DNA of 64,000 bases, taken from assembly GCF_035510375.1 (NCBI RefSeq), contig NZ_DATKHG010000016.1. One strand, 5' to 3'. The position numbers were made by a program, and so were the translations under genes. The DNA is from Paenibacillus_I sp035510375. GTDB taxonomy: Bacteria; Bacillota; Bacilli; Paenibacillales; Paenibacillaceae. Below the pieces are notes generated by a model. That model saw only the letters and a list, made by a program, of their open reading frames with translations, had not been told where the DNA came from and searched no databases. Shown here one piece after another: positions 1 through 8,974 of this stretch (its first letter is position 1; every line of letters starts with the position of its first letter).

Positions 1-65
1 TCATCCGCCAGCTCCTCAATGCCGGCCGCCAGCCCGCTTGTATCGCCCTTGAAGCAAAGCTTCAT
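1..65 (-). CDS. N-terminus of an unidentified protein, cut by the window edge
   Basis: Only the first 21 or so codons are inside the window; the gene continues beyond position 1. The ATG at 65-63 follows an AAGGGAGGG ribosome binding site at good spacing, so the start is well supported. The visible N-terminus begins MKLCFKGDTSGLAAGIEELA. It lies just downstream of the GH36-like gene on the same strand and is probably the next gene of that catabolic operon. I do not recognise the family from this fragment. Confidence 0.6.
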   Translation of the reverse strand, partial: MKLCFKGDTSGLAAGIEELAD

Positions 66-134
66 GTCCATCCCTCCCTTGTAACGCAACGTTTCTGAAC
101 TCGCCGCCGGTCGCGCAAAGTGAATAACCGCCGG

Positions 135-2288
135 TCAAGGCAGCACGATTTCAATCGTTGCGGCTCCTGCACAGCCGCGGCAGTCCGCTTCGTACAGATG
201 CGATCCGGCGTCGGCCAAGCGGTATTGAATCGCTTGACCGTTGCAAAGCACGCGGACCGGCTCCATGCCGCAGACGAAAGCAAACACCCCGCCTTCGCGA
301 AGCCCGATAACCGTCCGCTTCTCCTGCTGCCGCACGCTCCCGACCGCATGCGACGGGACGTATTTATCAGTCAGCCCGATCGGAGATGCGGCGCCGGTCA
401 AAGGTACGACCGTATAAAGGGCGTATCCGCCTTCCTCGAGCCGGAACGGGACGCCGCCCTCGAGCCCGATGATCCCGCACTTGCGGGAAAAATGCTCGTA
501 CACCGCGAATTCCGTTCCCCGGAGCCCCGGAATGTCGCGCGGACCGACCGTGCCTTCCACCGCCTCGGCAGCTTTGCCGATATGGAATGCCGCGACGACG
601 CCGGCGCGGCCGGCCGTATTCCACAGCTTCAACGGAATGCCGGCCTCGGTCGGGTCCTGCAGCAGGCAGTCCGCGGTCGGACTCGGCGGCGCGTCGCAGC
701 GGATGATTTTCCCGTCGCGATAGATGAGCGGCCATACGTTGGCCGGATCGGTATTGCCCGGCGCGTCGCTGAAATAGATCGGTCCGCCGCTGACGGCGCG
801 CAGCACCGCGCTTTGCACGTCGTCGTGATTTTTGGTCCAGTACATGTCCCAATCGCCCCAGTAGAACGCGCCGTGGTAGAACGAGTTGTACGCGTTCTGC
901 AGCGCATGCTCCGGAAAACCGCGCTTCTCCTGCGGCACGAAATCGTCGCTGTTCCGCGACACGGCCGATTGGGGCCGGTGCCACACGTTCTCGGCCGCCA
1001 TCCCCATGCAGTTGATGATCGTGCCGTTGAAATGCAGCGCCACGGATGCTTCGAGCGCTTCATGCGCGGCTGCCGCCGCCTCGCCGATGGACCGCTGATC
1101 CTTCATATAGTTAAGGACGGCGCTCTGGCTGTCCACCTTCACGAAGTCGACCCCTTGGCGGCGCAGGAACGAATGCCACGCATGCCAGAAACCGAAGCCC
1201 CTGCCGGCCTCCGGATACGGAACCAGGTTGCCCCGCGGAACCCGGAACAGCGAGTCCCTCTGCTTCTTGGCGATATCGCTTTCCGGGTGAATGCCGCCCC
1301 AATAGCCGACGACCGTATGCCACACCCCGACCCGTTTGATGCCGTACTGCTCTTTCAACACGGCAACCGTATGGGCCAGCCCTTGCGGAAACTTCTCCTT
1401 GTCCGCCTCGAATGCCGCCAGCTTGCCGTCCCGAATGTCCGACCAGCCGTCATCGATCATCAGCCAACCGACCGGCAGACCAAGCCGCCGAAGCTCGTCC
1501 GCTTTCGTCAGCAGCCCCTCTTCATTCACCTTGTGATAAAAAGCGTCCCAGCTGCACCAGCCCAGTTCGTCCAGAACAGCCGGATAGGTCTTGCGTTCGC
1601 GCGGCAGCGTCGGATAATCAAGCGCTTTCAGCGAGCGGTCGACGTTGTCCCGCACCAGCCGATACGGATCATGGCCGGCGGCAAGCGCGAAAGCGAGCGT
1701 CTCGCAGCGCGTATGTCCGCCCTGATGAGAGGACAGGCGAAGCGTGAAGCCGCCCGCCGATCCCGCTGCGTCCGTCCGGTATACCGGCCCGGTCACAGGC
1801 AGCAGATGGCGGTACCCGCTTGCCGTCCGCCACAGCACCGATTGCGTACGCGCCGGAAGCGCCGCCGGTTCCGTACCGAAGAAAGGACGGGTCCACCAAT
1901 CCTTATGCCGGTAATTGGCCATTAAGCCTTGAATCGGCTCCGCTGGCCGGAAAGTCAGCTCAATGCCGTTATCAGCGGCAAAGGTCCGCTGCTTGCCGAA
2001 ATCGTTGTCGTTAACGGTCTCCGCAGCGACGAAGCCGAGCACAACATCGCTGTAAGCGCGCAGCGTCAAGCGAACGGCGATCGTTCCTGCCTCATTGCGG
2101 TACCGGGCGGCAACGCCCTCGTACGACCCGCTGCGGTCCGCGCCCGAGGCCGGTTCATAGCCGTCCGGTGCGAGCGCAACCGGCGGTTCCGCGGGATCGA
2201 GCCGCGCCGCGACGGAGAATGCTTCCATAATATGCTGCGGTGTCGCATCGGATGAAAGGAATAATCCCTTTTCGTTATATTCGAGCAT
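135..2288 (-). CDS. GH36 / raffinose-synthase-like alpha-galactosidase
   Basis: A protein of 717 residues with the (beta/alpha)8 signature of the raffinose synthase/Sip1 branch of GH36: ELGWCSWDAFY, then MIDDGWSD, then FVKVDSQSA. The Asp of KVDSQ (about residue 386) is the expected nucleophile and the Asp of RNSDDF (about 448) the likely acid/base. No signal peptide is visible, so it should act in the cytoplasm on an imported alpha-galactoside or related glycoside. AGGAGG lies 5 nt before the ATG. It follows the tetronate-type kinase in an operon with GH38, an aldolase and an amidohydrolase, which suggests an unusual oligosaccharide substrate. Exact sugar specificity cannot be read from the sequence. 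Confidence 0.8.
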   Translation of the reverse strand: MLEYNEKGLFLSSDATPQHIMEAFSVAARLDPAEPPVALAPDGYEPASGADRSGSYEGVAARYRNEAGTIAVRLTLRAYSDVVLGFVAAETVNDNDFGKQRTFAADNGIELTFRPAEPIQGLMANYRHKDWWTRPFFGTEPAALPARTQSVLWRTASGYRHLLPVTGPVYRTDAAGSAGGFTLRLSSHQGGHTRCETLAFALAAGHDPYRLVRDNVDRSLKALDYPTLPRERKTYPAVLDELGWCSWDAFYHKVNEEGLLTKADELRRLGLPVGWLMIDDGWSDIRDGKLAAFEADKEKFPQGLAHTVAVLKEQYGIKRVGVWHTVVGYWGGIHPESDIAKKQRDSLFRVPRGNLVPYPEAGRGFGFWHAWHSFLRRQGVDFVKVDSQSAVLNYMKDQRSIGEAAAAAHEALEASVALHFNGTIINCMGMAAENVWHRPQSAVSRNSDDFVPQEKRGFPEHALQNAYNSFYHGAFYWGDWDMYWTKNHDDVQSAVLRAVSGGPIYFSDAPGNTDPANVWPLIYRDGKIIRCDAPPSPTADCLLQDPTEAGIPLKLWNTAGRAGVVAAFHIGKAAEAVEGTVGPRDIPGLRGTEFAVYEHFSRKCGIIGLEGGVPFRLEEGGYALYTVVPLTGAASPIGLTDKYVPSHAVGSVRQQEKRTVIGLREGGVFAFVCGMEPVRVLCNGQAIQYRLADAGSHLYEADCRGCAGAATIEIVLP

Positions 2289-2353
2289 GGGGTCCTCCTA
2301 GTGAATGGTATACCCGGCCGCGCCCGGCTTGGACTTTCCTTGCCCGGCCGCGC

Positions 2354-3643
2354 CTACAGCGACTTTAAATGCCGGACCGCCTTGATGAAAAAAATTTCGC
2401 CGCCGAAGCTGCCGGATTTCAGCACCAAATCGTACGGCGGCTTTCCAAGCGAGCGGCACGAGGGCAGCCCGGGTTCGATTTCGCGCAAAACCTGCTGGCC
2501 GCCGATGCCGAGCTTGGCGCATACCGCGGCCGACGTTTCGCCGCCCGCGATGAGCAGTTTTCGAACGCCCGCACGGTCCACAGCCGCCTTGACGGCATCG
2601 GACAGCGCGTCCGACACGAGCCGGGAGACGTCCGTGTTGCTCATCCCGAGCGATCGGCCGGCTCTCTTCGTCACGGCGATCCGTGCGACGTCGGTTGTGG
2701 TATGAACCAGCACGTCACGCCCCTGCTCCAGCGCACCGCAGACGTTGTCCACGACCTCGCGCACATGCGCCGATTTCTCTTCCGCTCGCAAGAGCCGCAG
2801 CGAATCGAGCTCATAAGCCGCGATGCCTTCCCGCTTGGCGCATGCGATCTGCGCCGCGGTTTGCGGCATCAAGCTGCCGGCCGCGCACAATACGTTCCCC
2901 TCTGTGCCCTGCGATGCGGCTTCCTCCGGCTCCGGGTTCAAGCGCCCCCGGAGCTCCGGCAGCAGCGCCAGCTCTTCCGACAAGGCGGAGCTGCCGCAGA
3001 GCACAGGCTCATCCCTGACGGCTTCGGCAATGATGCCGAGCGATCGCTGATCGCGCACATCGAGGATCAGATAAGAGCAGGCCTCGCGCATCCGGTCCAT
3101 TTCTGCCCGCAGCGCCGCGGCGCCCTGTTCCACAATATCGATCGATACGGAATCGACTTTGCGTTCCGTCTGTGCCTGCAGGATCTCGACCAGATTCGAT
3201 TGCCGCATCGGATTGGCCGGATCGTTGCGGAATTCCGAGTCCTCCAGCTTTTGGCCGTGCACGTAGTGGACTCCGCCGAGCGTCGTCCGTCCGTTCTTCG
3301 GAAAGCCGAGCACGACGACCGCGAACGAAACGCCGAGCGCATCCAGCATGGCGTCGAACTCCGCGCCGATATTGCCTCTGAAGACGGAGCATGTCTTATT
3401 GATAAAGCGATCGCAGCCGGCCGCTCTCAGCGCTTGCGTCATCCGGTACACCTTGCCGTAAGCCTCTGCCCCGCCGTCCAGCCTGGAATTCGTGTCCACT
3501 ACCAGCACATCCGGCATCGGCACGGCGCCCGTCTCATCCGGCCATGCATCCATCGGATACACATAAGTGCGAAGACCGGCTTTCGCATACATAACCCCGA
3601 TGTCGTTCGCGCCGGTAATGTCGTCGGAGACGATGCCGATCAT
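2354..3643 (-). CDS. Four-carbon acid sugar kinase family protein (OtnK/DtnK-like, DUF1537)
   Basis: The N-terminus MIGIVSDDITGANDIGV is the substrate-binding signature of the four-carbon acid sugar kinases, which phosphorylate 3-oxo-tetronates, threonate or erythronate. The C-terminal GGETSAAVC is the nucleotide-binding motif, and the length (about 429 aa) is normal. An in-frame GTG nine bases upstream sits directly on the ribosome binding site, so the ATG at 3643, with AAGGAGGT 7-8 nt before it, is the better start. That ATG overlaps the aldolase stop as ATGA, showing translational coupling. In known pathways the kinase product is cleaved or decarboxylated by a class II aldolase-like enzyme, exactly the neighbour here. 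The substrate is inferred. Confidence 0.85.
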   Translation of the reverse strand: MIGIVSDDITGANDIGVMYAKAGLRTYVYPMDAWPDETGAVPMPDVLVVDTNSRLDGGAEAYGKVYRMTQALRAAGCDRFINKTCSVFRGNIGAEFDAMLDALGVSFAVVVLGFPKNGRTTLGGVHYVHGQKLEDSEFRNDPANPMRQSNLVEILQAQTERKVDSVSIDIVEQGAAALRAEMDRMREACSYLILDVRDQRSLGIIAEAVRDEPVLCGSSALSEELALLPELRGRLNPEPEEAASQGTEGNVLCAAGSLMPQTAAQIACAKREGIAAYELDSLRLLRAEEKSAHVREVVDNVCGALEQGRDVLVHTTTDVARIAVTKRAGRSLGMSNTDVSRLVSDALSDAVKAAVDRAGVRKLLIAGGETSAAVCAKLGIGGQQVLREIEPGLPSCRSLGKPPYDLVLKSGSFGGEIFFIKAVRHLKSL

Positions 3644-4320
3644 GCTTCCCACCTCCTTCTCGGACGGTAGCCCGCATGATGAAGAAAATCATGTGCGGTC
3701 TCGTCCGGCACCGAACTTAGCGCAATGCCAGCGCTTCTGGCCTCCAGCAGCATTCGGCACGCCATTTCCAGCGTATGAAGCGACATGCGCGCTTCCTTGA
3801 TGCTCGTGTCGAACACCAGCACGCCATGGTTTTCCAGGAGCAGCACATTCGCTTTGCGCGCTTTCTCCCGGACCGCTTCTCCGAGCGCGGCGGAACCGGG
3901 ATGGCAGTATCCGACCCGCTCAACGCGTTCGAGATAATACATCGTCTCCACAAACCGGTTCGACGGAATGTCCTCCGCCGCGCATGCGATCAGCGTGCTG
4001 TAGAACGGCGACGCGTGCAGCACGGCGCCGATGTCCGGGCGCGTCTCGTATACCGCCCTGTGCATCGGCACCTCCTTCGACGGCTTGCGGCCTGCCGGAA
4101 GCGTCAGGCTCGCGTCGGTCAAGGAACACTCGGCGAAGTCGTCTTCGCCGAGCTCTCCCAGATACGTGCCGCTTGCGGTAATCAGATAACGGTCCCCGTC
4201 GATGCGCGCGCTGATGTTGCCCGCGTTGCCCCACGCCAGTCCGTTGTCCGTCATATATTTGCCCGCCCGCCTCAGCTCGGCGGACACCGATGCAGCCGAT
4301 CCAGCCGATTCGCGCCCCAT
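3640..4320 (-). CDS. Class II aldolase/adducin family protein (OtnC-like)
   Basis: About 226 residues in the class II aldolase/adducin (L-fuculose-phosphate aldolase) fold. Visible motifs are GNAGNISARID, ITASGTYLGEL, the zinc-site HASPFYSTL, and LLENHGVLV. Family members cleave or decarboxylate phosphorylated sugars with a divalent metal. Next to an OtnK-like kinase the likely reaction is decarboxylation of a 3-oxo-tetronate 4-phosphate to dihydroxyacetone phosphate; that assignment is inferred from context. The ATG at 4320 lies immediately after the GH38 stop codon, with GGAG inside the end of the upstream gene; an ATG at 4332 is an alternative. The 3' end overlaps the kinase start as ATGA. 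Confidence 0.8.
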   Translation of the reverse strand: MGRESAGSAASVSAELRRAGKYMTDNGLAWGNAGNISARIDGDRYLITASGTYLGELGEDDFAECSLTDASLTLPAGRKPSKEVPMHRAVYETRPDIGAVLHASPFYSTLIACAAEDIPSNRFVETMYYLERVERVGYCHPGSAALGEAVREKARKANVLLLENHGVLVFDTSIKEARMSLHTLEMACRMLLEARSAGIALSSVPDETAHDFLHHAGYRPRRRWEA

Positions 4321-4321
4321 A

Positions 4322-6757
4322 TTACTCCACATCCCACTCAAGCATGCCCGTTTCGGCGACCGGCTCCTCCGCACGCTTCGGCACCCGGAACGTCTTGATT
4401 TCCGTCGGCTTGAAGTCGGCGCGGATTACCCGGTTCCACTTCGGCAGCCGGATTTCGGCGGACGTCGCTTTTTTCGCCGTTTCGTAGCAGCGCACGATCA
4501 AATCCTCATTGTCTTCGGCTTGCTTGACGACGCTGACGACGACATTGTCCTTGTCCACCGACAGGTAGGAATCCGTTTGCGGCAGCTTGCCTTCATGGAA
4601 CGTTTCAATGACCGCCACCGGTTTGCAGTTGAGCTCGGCCGCGCGGCGCACGGTGCCCGCCTGCGACCAGGTGCCTTCGTGCGGCAGCAGCGAATAGGAG
4701 AAGCGCTGAATGCCCTGGTCGATGAACGCGTATTCGCCGTGCGGATCCGGCTCATACGGCACGTGATGGGCATAAATCGGACTGCGCAGCACCGTCAGCG
4801 CAAGCTCCTTGTTATGGATGCTGTAGCTGTATTTCGCGTCGTTGAGAAGAGACAGACCGTAAACCCGGTTGCTTTCCTGCACCAGCCCCGTGCAATCGAC
4901 CCAGCTTTGTCCGGGCTCTTCCTCGCCGTTGTGCTCGCGCTCGATCGTGCCGTAAGGAATCTCGTACGTCTGCGTGCTGAAAATAACGTTGACCGGAAAC
5001 ACCAGCTTCAGCATCTTGAACCGTTCCCGCCAATCCACCGTCACCTGCACGTCGATCTGGTCGCGGTCCGGATACATGGCGAAATCCTGCACCAGCTTCG
5101 AGTTTCCGTATTCGCTGACGACGCGGATGACCGACTTGACAGGCCCGTGCTCGATCCGAAGCACTCTCGTCGCCTTGAACGTATCGAGCGCATCATTGAA
5201 ATGAAGCACATCATGACTCCACGTATCCGAGGCGTCCGCGATCACGACCGGCTTCGCCGCTTCGCCCCTGAACACCTCATGGTTCAGCCGTTTGTCGCGC
5301 AGGCTTTTGATGAAGCCCGTCGCGCGGTCGAATTCAAGCCGCAGGATGCGGTTTTCCAGCACGAGGTCGCTCGCCGCGATCGGCTCGCCGACCGGCTTGA
5401 TCGACTCGGATTCCTTAACCAGTTTATAAGTGCGATACCCCATCGAAGGCAAGTCGGCCATAAAGCTGAGCCGGTAACGTCCGCGGGCCGCGGCCTGGGA
5501 TTTAACCGTCTGGAAAGGCACCGGGTTGCCCGCGTCATCGAGCAGCACGGTCTTTTCCTTGATGCCGCCGACTTCCAGCTCGACGTTCACCCGGCTTTCC
5601 CACGCGTGCGGATTGAACACGACGATCGGACGCATCGATTCGTCCTGCTCGATGCCGACATTCCAGGACAGCGACTGGATCGCGTAATTGAGCGAACGGT
5701 CGGCGATCGCCATCGACTCGCCGAACAAATATTGCGCATCCTGGTACGCCGGCTCCAGGCTTGTGCCTGCCAGTATGTCATGGAACTGGTTGAACAGCAC
5801 GTTTTTCCACGCGCGGTCGAACTCCTTCAGGGGATACGGCTGTCCCGTGATCCACGAGGCGAGGGCGGAAAACTTCTCCGCGGCAATCAGCCGGTTCTCC
5901 GCCTGGCGGTTCCACTGCTTGATGCCGGAATGAGCCGCGTAGCAGCCGCTGGCATGATGCTGCAGGTCGTCGTGCACGACGGGAAACGCGATGCCTGAGC
6001 TCTCCATATCCTTGAAATACCGGTCCGGCGTTGCGAATTCGAGCTTCGGCAGATCCGGCTCCCCGTTCAGGCGGCGGATGCTTTCGATGTTTTCCTTCGT
6101 GGGGCCGCCGCCGTGATTGCCTACGCCGTAGAACAGCATCAGATCGTCAAGCGGCTCCTTGAACTCGCCCAGCGTGCGGCGGACGTGCCCCTCCAGATCC
6201 TTGCCCCACGACAAATACTCGAACAGGATGCGGAACGTCAGCACCCGCGAGCCGTCATCCGATTCCCACCAGAACAGGCGGCCGGGAAGGCCTTTCTCGT
6301 TCGGCATCGGACGCATCATCACATAATAATCCATGCCGCTTTTCTTCAGAATTTGCGGCAGCATGGCATTATGGCCGAAGCTGTCCACGTTGTAGCCGAC
6401 CTTCGCGGTGACGCCGAATTTCTCTTTGAAGTAGCGCTGGCCGTACAACCCCTGGCGAACGAACGATTCGCCGCCCGGCACGTTGCAGTCAGGCTGGATC
6501 CACCAGCCGCCGACGATGTTCCAGCGTCCTTCCCGCACCCGCTCGCGGATTTCCCCGAACATGGCGGGGTCGTTGTTTTCGATCCACTCGTACATCGCCG
6601 CCGAGCTGGACGTGAAAATAAAATCATCGGATTCCTTCATCCGGTCGAGCGCGGAGCGGAACGTCGCCTTCGCCTCCTGAAACCCTTCCTGCCACTGCCA
6701 CAGCCATACCGGATCCAAATGCGCGTTGCCGATCATGTAAAGTTTTTTATTCTTCAA
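4322..6757 (-). CDS. GH38 alpha-mannosidase
   Basis: About 811 residues with the GH38 architecture: an N-terminal catalytic domain (MIGNAHLDPVWLW with the zinc-binding His-x-Asp), then GYNVDSFGHN carrying the nucleophile Asp (about residue 125), the helical middle domain (LFNQFHDILAGTS), and C-terminal beta domains. No signal peptide is present, so it is cytoplasmic and acts on imported mannosides. The start is a TTG: GGGAG lies 9 nt upstream of the TTG at 6757, while an in-frame TTG at 6766 directly abuts that site and is less likely. It belongs to the same minus-strand operon as the aldolase and kinase. Confidence 0.88.
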   Translation of the reverse strand: MKNKKLYMIGNAHLDPVWLWQWQEGFQEAKATFRSALDRMKESDDFIFTSSSAAMYEWIENNDPAMFGEIRERVREGRWNIVGGWWIQPDCNVPGGESFVRQGLYGQRYFKEKFGVTAKVGYNVDSFGHNAMLPQILKKSGMDYYVMMRPMPNEKGLPGRLFWWESDDGSRVLTFRILFEYLSWGKDLEGHVRRTLGEFKEPLDDLMLFYGVGNHGGGPTKENIESIRRLNGEPDLPKLEFATPDRYFKDMESSGIAFPVVHDDLQHHASGCYAAHSGIKQWNRQAENRLIAAEKFSALASWITGQPYPLKEFDRAWKNVLFNQFHDILAGTSLEPAYQDAQYLFGESMAIADRSLNYAIQSLSWNVGIEQDESMRPIVVFNPHAWESRVNVELEVGGIKEKTVLLDDAGNPVPFQTVKSQAAARGRYRLSFMADLPSMGYRTYKLVKESESIKPVGEPIAASDLVLENRILRLEFDRATGFIKSLRDKRLNHEVFRGEAAKPVVIADASDTWSHDVLHFNDALDTFKATRVLRIEHGPVKSVIRVVSEYGNSKLVQDFAMYPDRDQIDVQVTVDWRERFKMLKLVFPVNVIFSTQTYEIPYGTIEREHNGEEEPGQSWVDCTGLVQESNRVYGLSLLNDAKYSYSIHNKELALTVLRSPIYAHHVPYEPDPHGEYAFIDQGIQRFSYSLLPHEGTWSQAGTVRRAAELNCKPVAVIETFHEGKLPQTDSYLSVDKDNVVVSVVKQAEDNEDLIVRCYETAKKATSAEIRLPKWNRVIRADFKPTEIKTFRVPKRAEEPVAETGMLEWDVE

Positions 6758-6870
6758 CGTGGTCAACTCCCGTTATTGTTATGGATGAACCGTTCGATCA
6801 GGCCACTCCGGCTGGAGCGGGAAGCTTCCGGCTTGGCCGGCGCTGCATTGGCTTTGCCGACTCCGCCCGC

Positions 6871-7536
6871 TCACCTGCCTTCCAGCCTCCGCTTCACGTA
6901 CGCCATGCCGAGTGCCGGACTGGTCAGAAACCGCTCCCGCTCCTGCGTCGAGAACCGGGACAGCACGCGCGCCATCGAAGCCTGAGCAAGCACGACCAGC
7001 TCGGTCCGTTCGCCCAGCTCCCTCAATACGGAAGCAAGCTCCTCGTCATGGCCTTCCTTATCCCCTTCGATCAGCTTGCGGTAAGCTCCGGAAGCCACCA
7101 CAGGAACGAGCTCAACCGTCTTGCCGATCTTCTCCGCTTTCGCGAGCAGCAGCCGCTGTGTCGGGTTCAGCGTCGTTTCAAGCGTCGCGGCCACGCCGAT
7201 CGCGGTCGCCGAGCGGACGGCGTGCTCCGCCATCGCATCGTCGATCCGCACGATCGGGACACCGATGTCCGGCTGGACGAGCGCGCTCAGCTCGCCGATC
7301 GAGGAGCAGGCGTTCAGAATGCAGTCCGCGCCCAGCTTCTCCGCAATCCGGGCGTATTCACGCCAGCGGTCGCGAATCTCCTCTACCTGCCCGCCGTTGA
7401 CGGCCAGCTGCGGCAGAATCGAGTCGTCAACCAGGTTCACGACCTCGATGCCCGGCATCGTCTCCTGCGCCAACGCTTTAAGCGGATCCACCGTGACGGG
7501 CGTCGTATGCACGATCGCCAGCTTATAACGTCCCAT
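6871..7536 (-). CDS. Asp/Glu/hydantoin racemase-like protein
   Basis: A 221-residue protein with the racemase fold signature: LAIVHTTPVT near the N-terminus, ILNACSSIGEL carrying one active-site-type Cys (about residue 77), and the repeat half around VVLAQASMARV. The second position normally holding Cys in the two-base racemases (LxCxxM) reads A-Q-A-S here, so the second catalytic Cys is missing. That resembles decarboxylase or isomerase members of the family rather than true amino acid racemases. AAAGGAGG sits 8 nt before the ATG at 7536, which decides the start over the upstream in-frame ATG. It lies between the amidohydrolase and GH38 genes, so a role on a carboxylated sugar intermediate is plausible but unproven. 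Confidence 0.75.
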   Translation of the reverse strand: MGRYKLAIVHTTPVTVDPLKALAQETMPGIEVVNLVDDSILPQLAVNGGQVEEIRDRWREYARIAEKLGADCILNACSSIGELSALVQPDIGVPIVRIDDAMAEHAVRSATAIGVAATLETTLNPTQRLLLAKAEKIGKTVELVPVVASGAYRKLIEGDKEGHDEELASVLRELGERTELVVLAQASMARVLSRFSTQERERFLTSPALGMAYVKRRLEGR

Positions 7537-7577
7537 ATGCATTTCCTCCTTTTCGCATCGCATCGGACATACCGCTT

Positions 7578-8870
7578 TCACCTCGCGCCGGCGCCCGGAG
7601 CGGCCGGTTTCTTGTCGATATCCAACTCGTACAATTCGATGAGATTATCCCGGAATACACGGTCGGCATAATGAATCGCCTCGGCTTCGTCGAGCTCCCC
7701 GGCCTCCGTTTTTTCCCGCAGGACATCCGCGACGATTTTCTTCGCCAGCTTCAGATGCGCGTATGTGCCCTCAATGTGATTGTAGTCGCCGCCGAAGGCC
7801 TGAATTTTCGTCATCGGCACCATTTCGATCATCTGATGCAAAATCCGTTTGCCGGCCGACGGCGACATAATGTACACCCACGTCAGATCGGCATAGACGT
7901 TCGGATAGTTTTTAACGATGCTCAAATAGGCGTCATGATATGGAAAACCGCCATGCAGCAGCACAAACCTGGCTTCCCCGTATTCCGCGAGCAGCGGAAG
8001 CAGCGAAGTGGCGTTCGAGTTCGTGATGATGTTGCCGTTGGCCGACACGCTCGGTTCATGGTGGCCGGTATGAATCTGGATCGGCAGGCCGTAAGCGATC
8101 GAGCGCTGGATAATGAAATGAATGAGGTAGTCCTGAAGCGGCACCGACTCTTCCTGCGAAATGCCCGCTTCCAGCGTGCAGCCCATCAGCCGGTTGAAGG
8201 CGAGCTCCGCGTCCCGGAAGCTCGGCTTGCCGCTCGCAAGCGTCCGCCAGTAAGCATGGCCCAGCTTTGTCGCCACCATGCCTTCGTTCACGTACTTATG
8301 CATTAACGTATCCACGGCATCCAGATACTGCTGCAGCGTGTGGACGGTCGTTCCCGACTGTCTCTCGACATCTTGGATATCCTGCAGCTTCCGCAGCTTG
8401 AAGGTGAAATCCATAAACATGATCGGGCGGAAAAGCTCGTAATCCAGCCTGGTCGTCTGAATCAGGGTGAAGGCCAGATCGATTCCCGCCTTCTCGCTCA
8501 GCACCTCGCGGTACCAATCCGGGTTGTGCGTGGCGGCAACGACCTTGTCATTGACCCGCATAATGCCGTCAACGGTCCAATCGCGCATATCGTACAAATC
8601 TTCCATCGCCGTTCTGAATATGCGCGCATAGGTGGTGTTCTTCGTACGTTCCCAGTAGGTCAGAAACTGCCTCGCCTTCTCTTCGTCACTCAGCTTGCTA
8701 TGTCTGCCGAGAATGCCGCGGGCCATGCCCGCCGTCGCCATATCCGAGTCCAAATAATGCATAAGGGAGAAAAAATCGTGATTTTCCCGCTTCCGGATTT
8801 GCGGTGTGGCCAGATGCTCATGTCCGTCAATAATGCGAAGCTGGTTGAGATGCTCGTGTATGCTGCTCAT
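7578..8870 (-). CDS. Amidohydrolase family (Amidohydro_2-like) metalloenzyme
   Basis: About 430 residues. The TIM-barrel amidohydrolase metal motifs are visible: IDGHEHL near the N-terminus (an HxH-type site), IHTGHHEP, LLHGGFPYHD and FGGDYNHIEG near the C-terminus. These enzymes hydrolyse lactones and amides, or decarboxylate or isomerise carboxylated sugars. GGAAGGAGT precedes the ATG at 8870; an upstream in-frame ATG at 8915 lacks such a site. In an operon with an acid-sugar kinase and aldolase, a lactonase or uronate/aldonate isomerase-like role is the simplest guess. Family assignment is firm, substrate unknown. Confidence 0.8.
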   Translation of the reverse strand: MSSIHEHLNQLRIIDGHEHLATPQIRKRENHDFFSLMHYLDSDMATAGMARGILGRHSKLSDEEKARQFLTYWERTKNTTYARIFRTAMEDLYDMRDWTVDGIMRVNDKVVAATHNPDWYREVLSEKAGIDLAFTLIQTTRLDYELFRPIMFMDFTFKLRKLQDIQDVERQSGTTVHTLQQYLDAVDTLMHKYVNEGMVATKLGHAYWRTLASGKPSFRDAELAFNRLMGCTLEAGISQEESVPLQDYLIHFIIQRSIAYGLPIQIHTGHHEPSVSANGNIITNSNATSLLPLLAEYGEARFVLLHGGFPYHDAYLSIVKNYPNVYADLTWVYIMSPSAGKRILHQMIEMVPMTKIQAFGGDYNHIEGTYAHLKLAKKIVADVLREKTEAGELDEAEAIHYADRVFRDNLIELYELDIDKKPAAPGAGAR

Positions 8871-8974
8871 TGCCGGGTTGACTCCTTCCTGGGCGGGCCG
8901 GCCGTTTCCCGCCAAGCGAAACGACCGTCTCAGCCGCTTGATCCACGTTGATTTCCGGGAATGTATTTTTCACT

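Noticed and set aside
4202..5998. A 598-residue plus-strand open frame opposite the GH38 gene
   Set aside because: Antisense of a clear GH38 enzyme with catalytic motifs on the minus strand; the composition is typical of a shadow frame.
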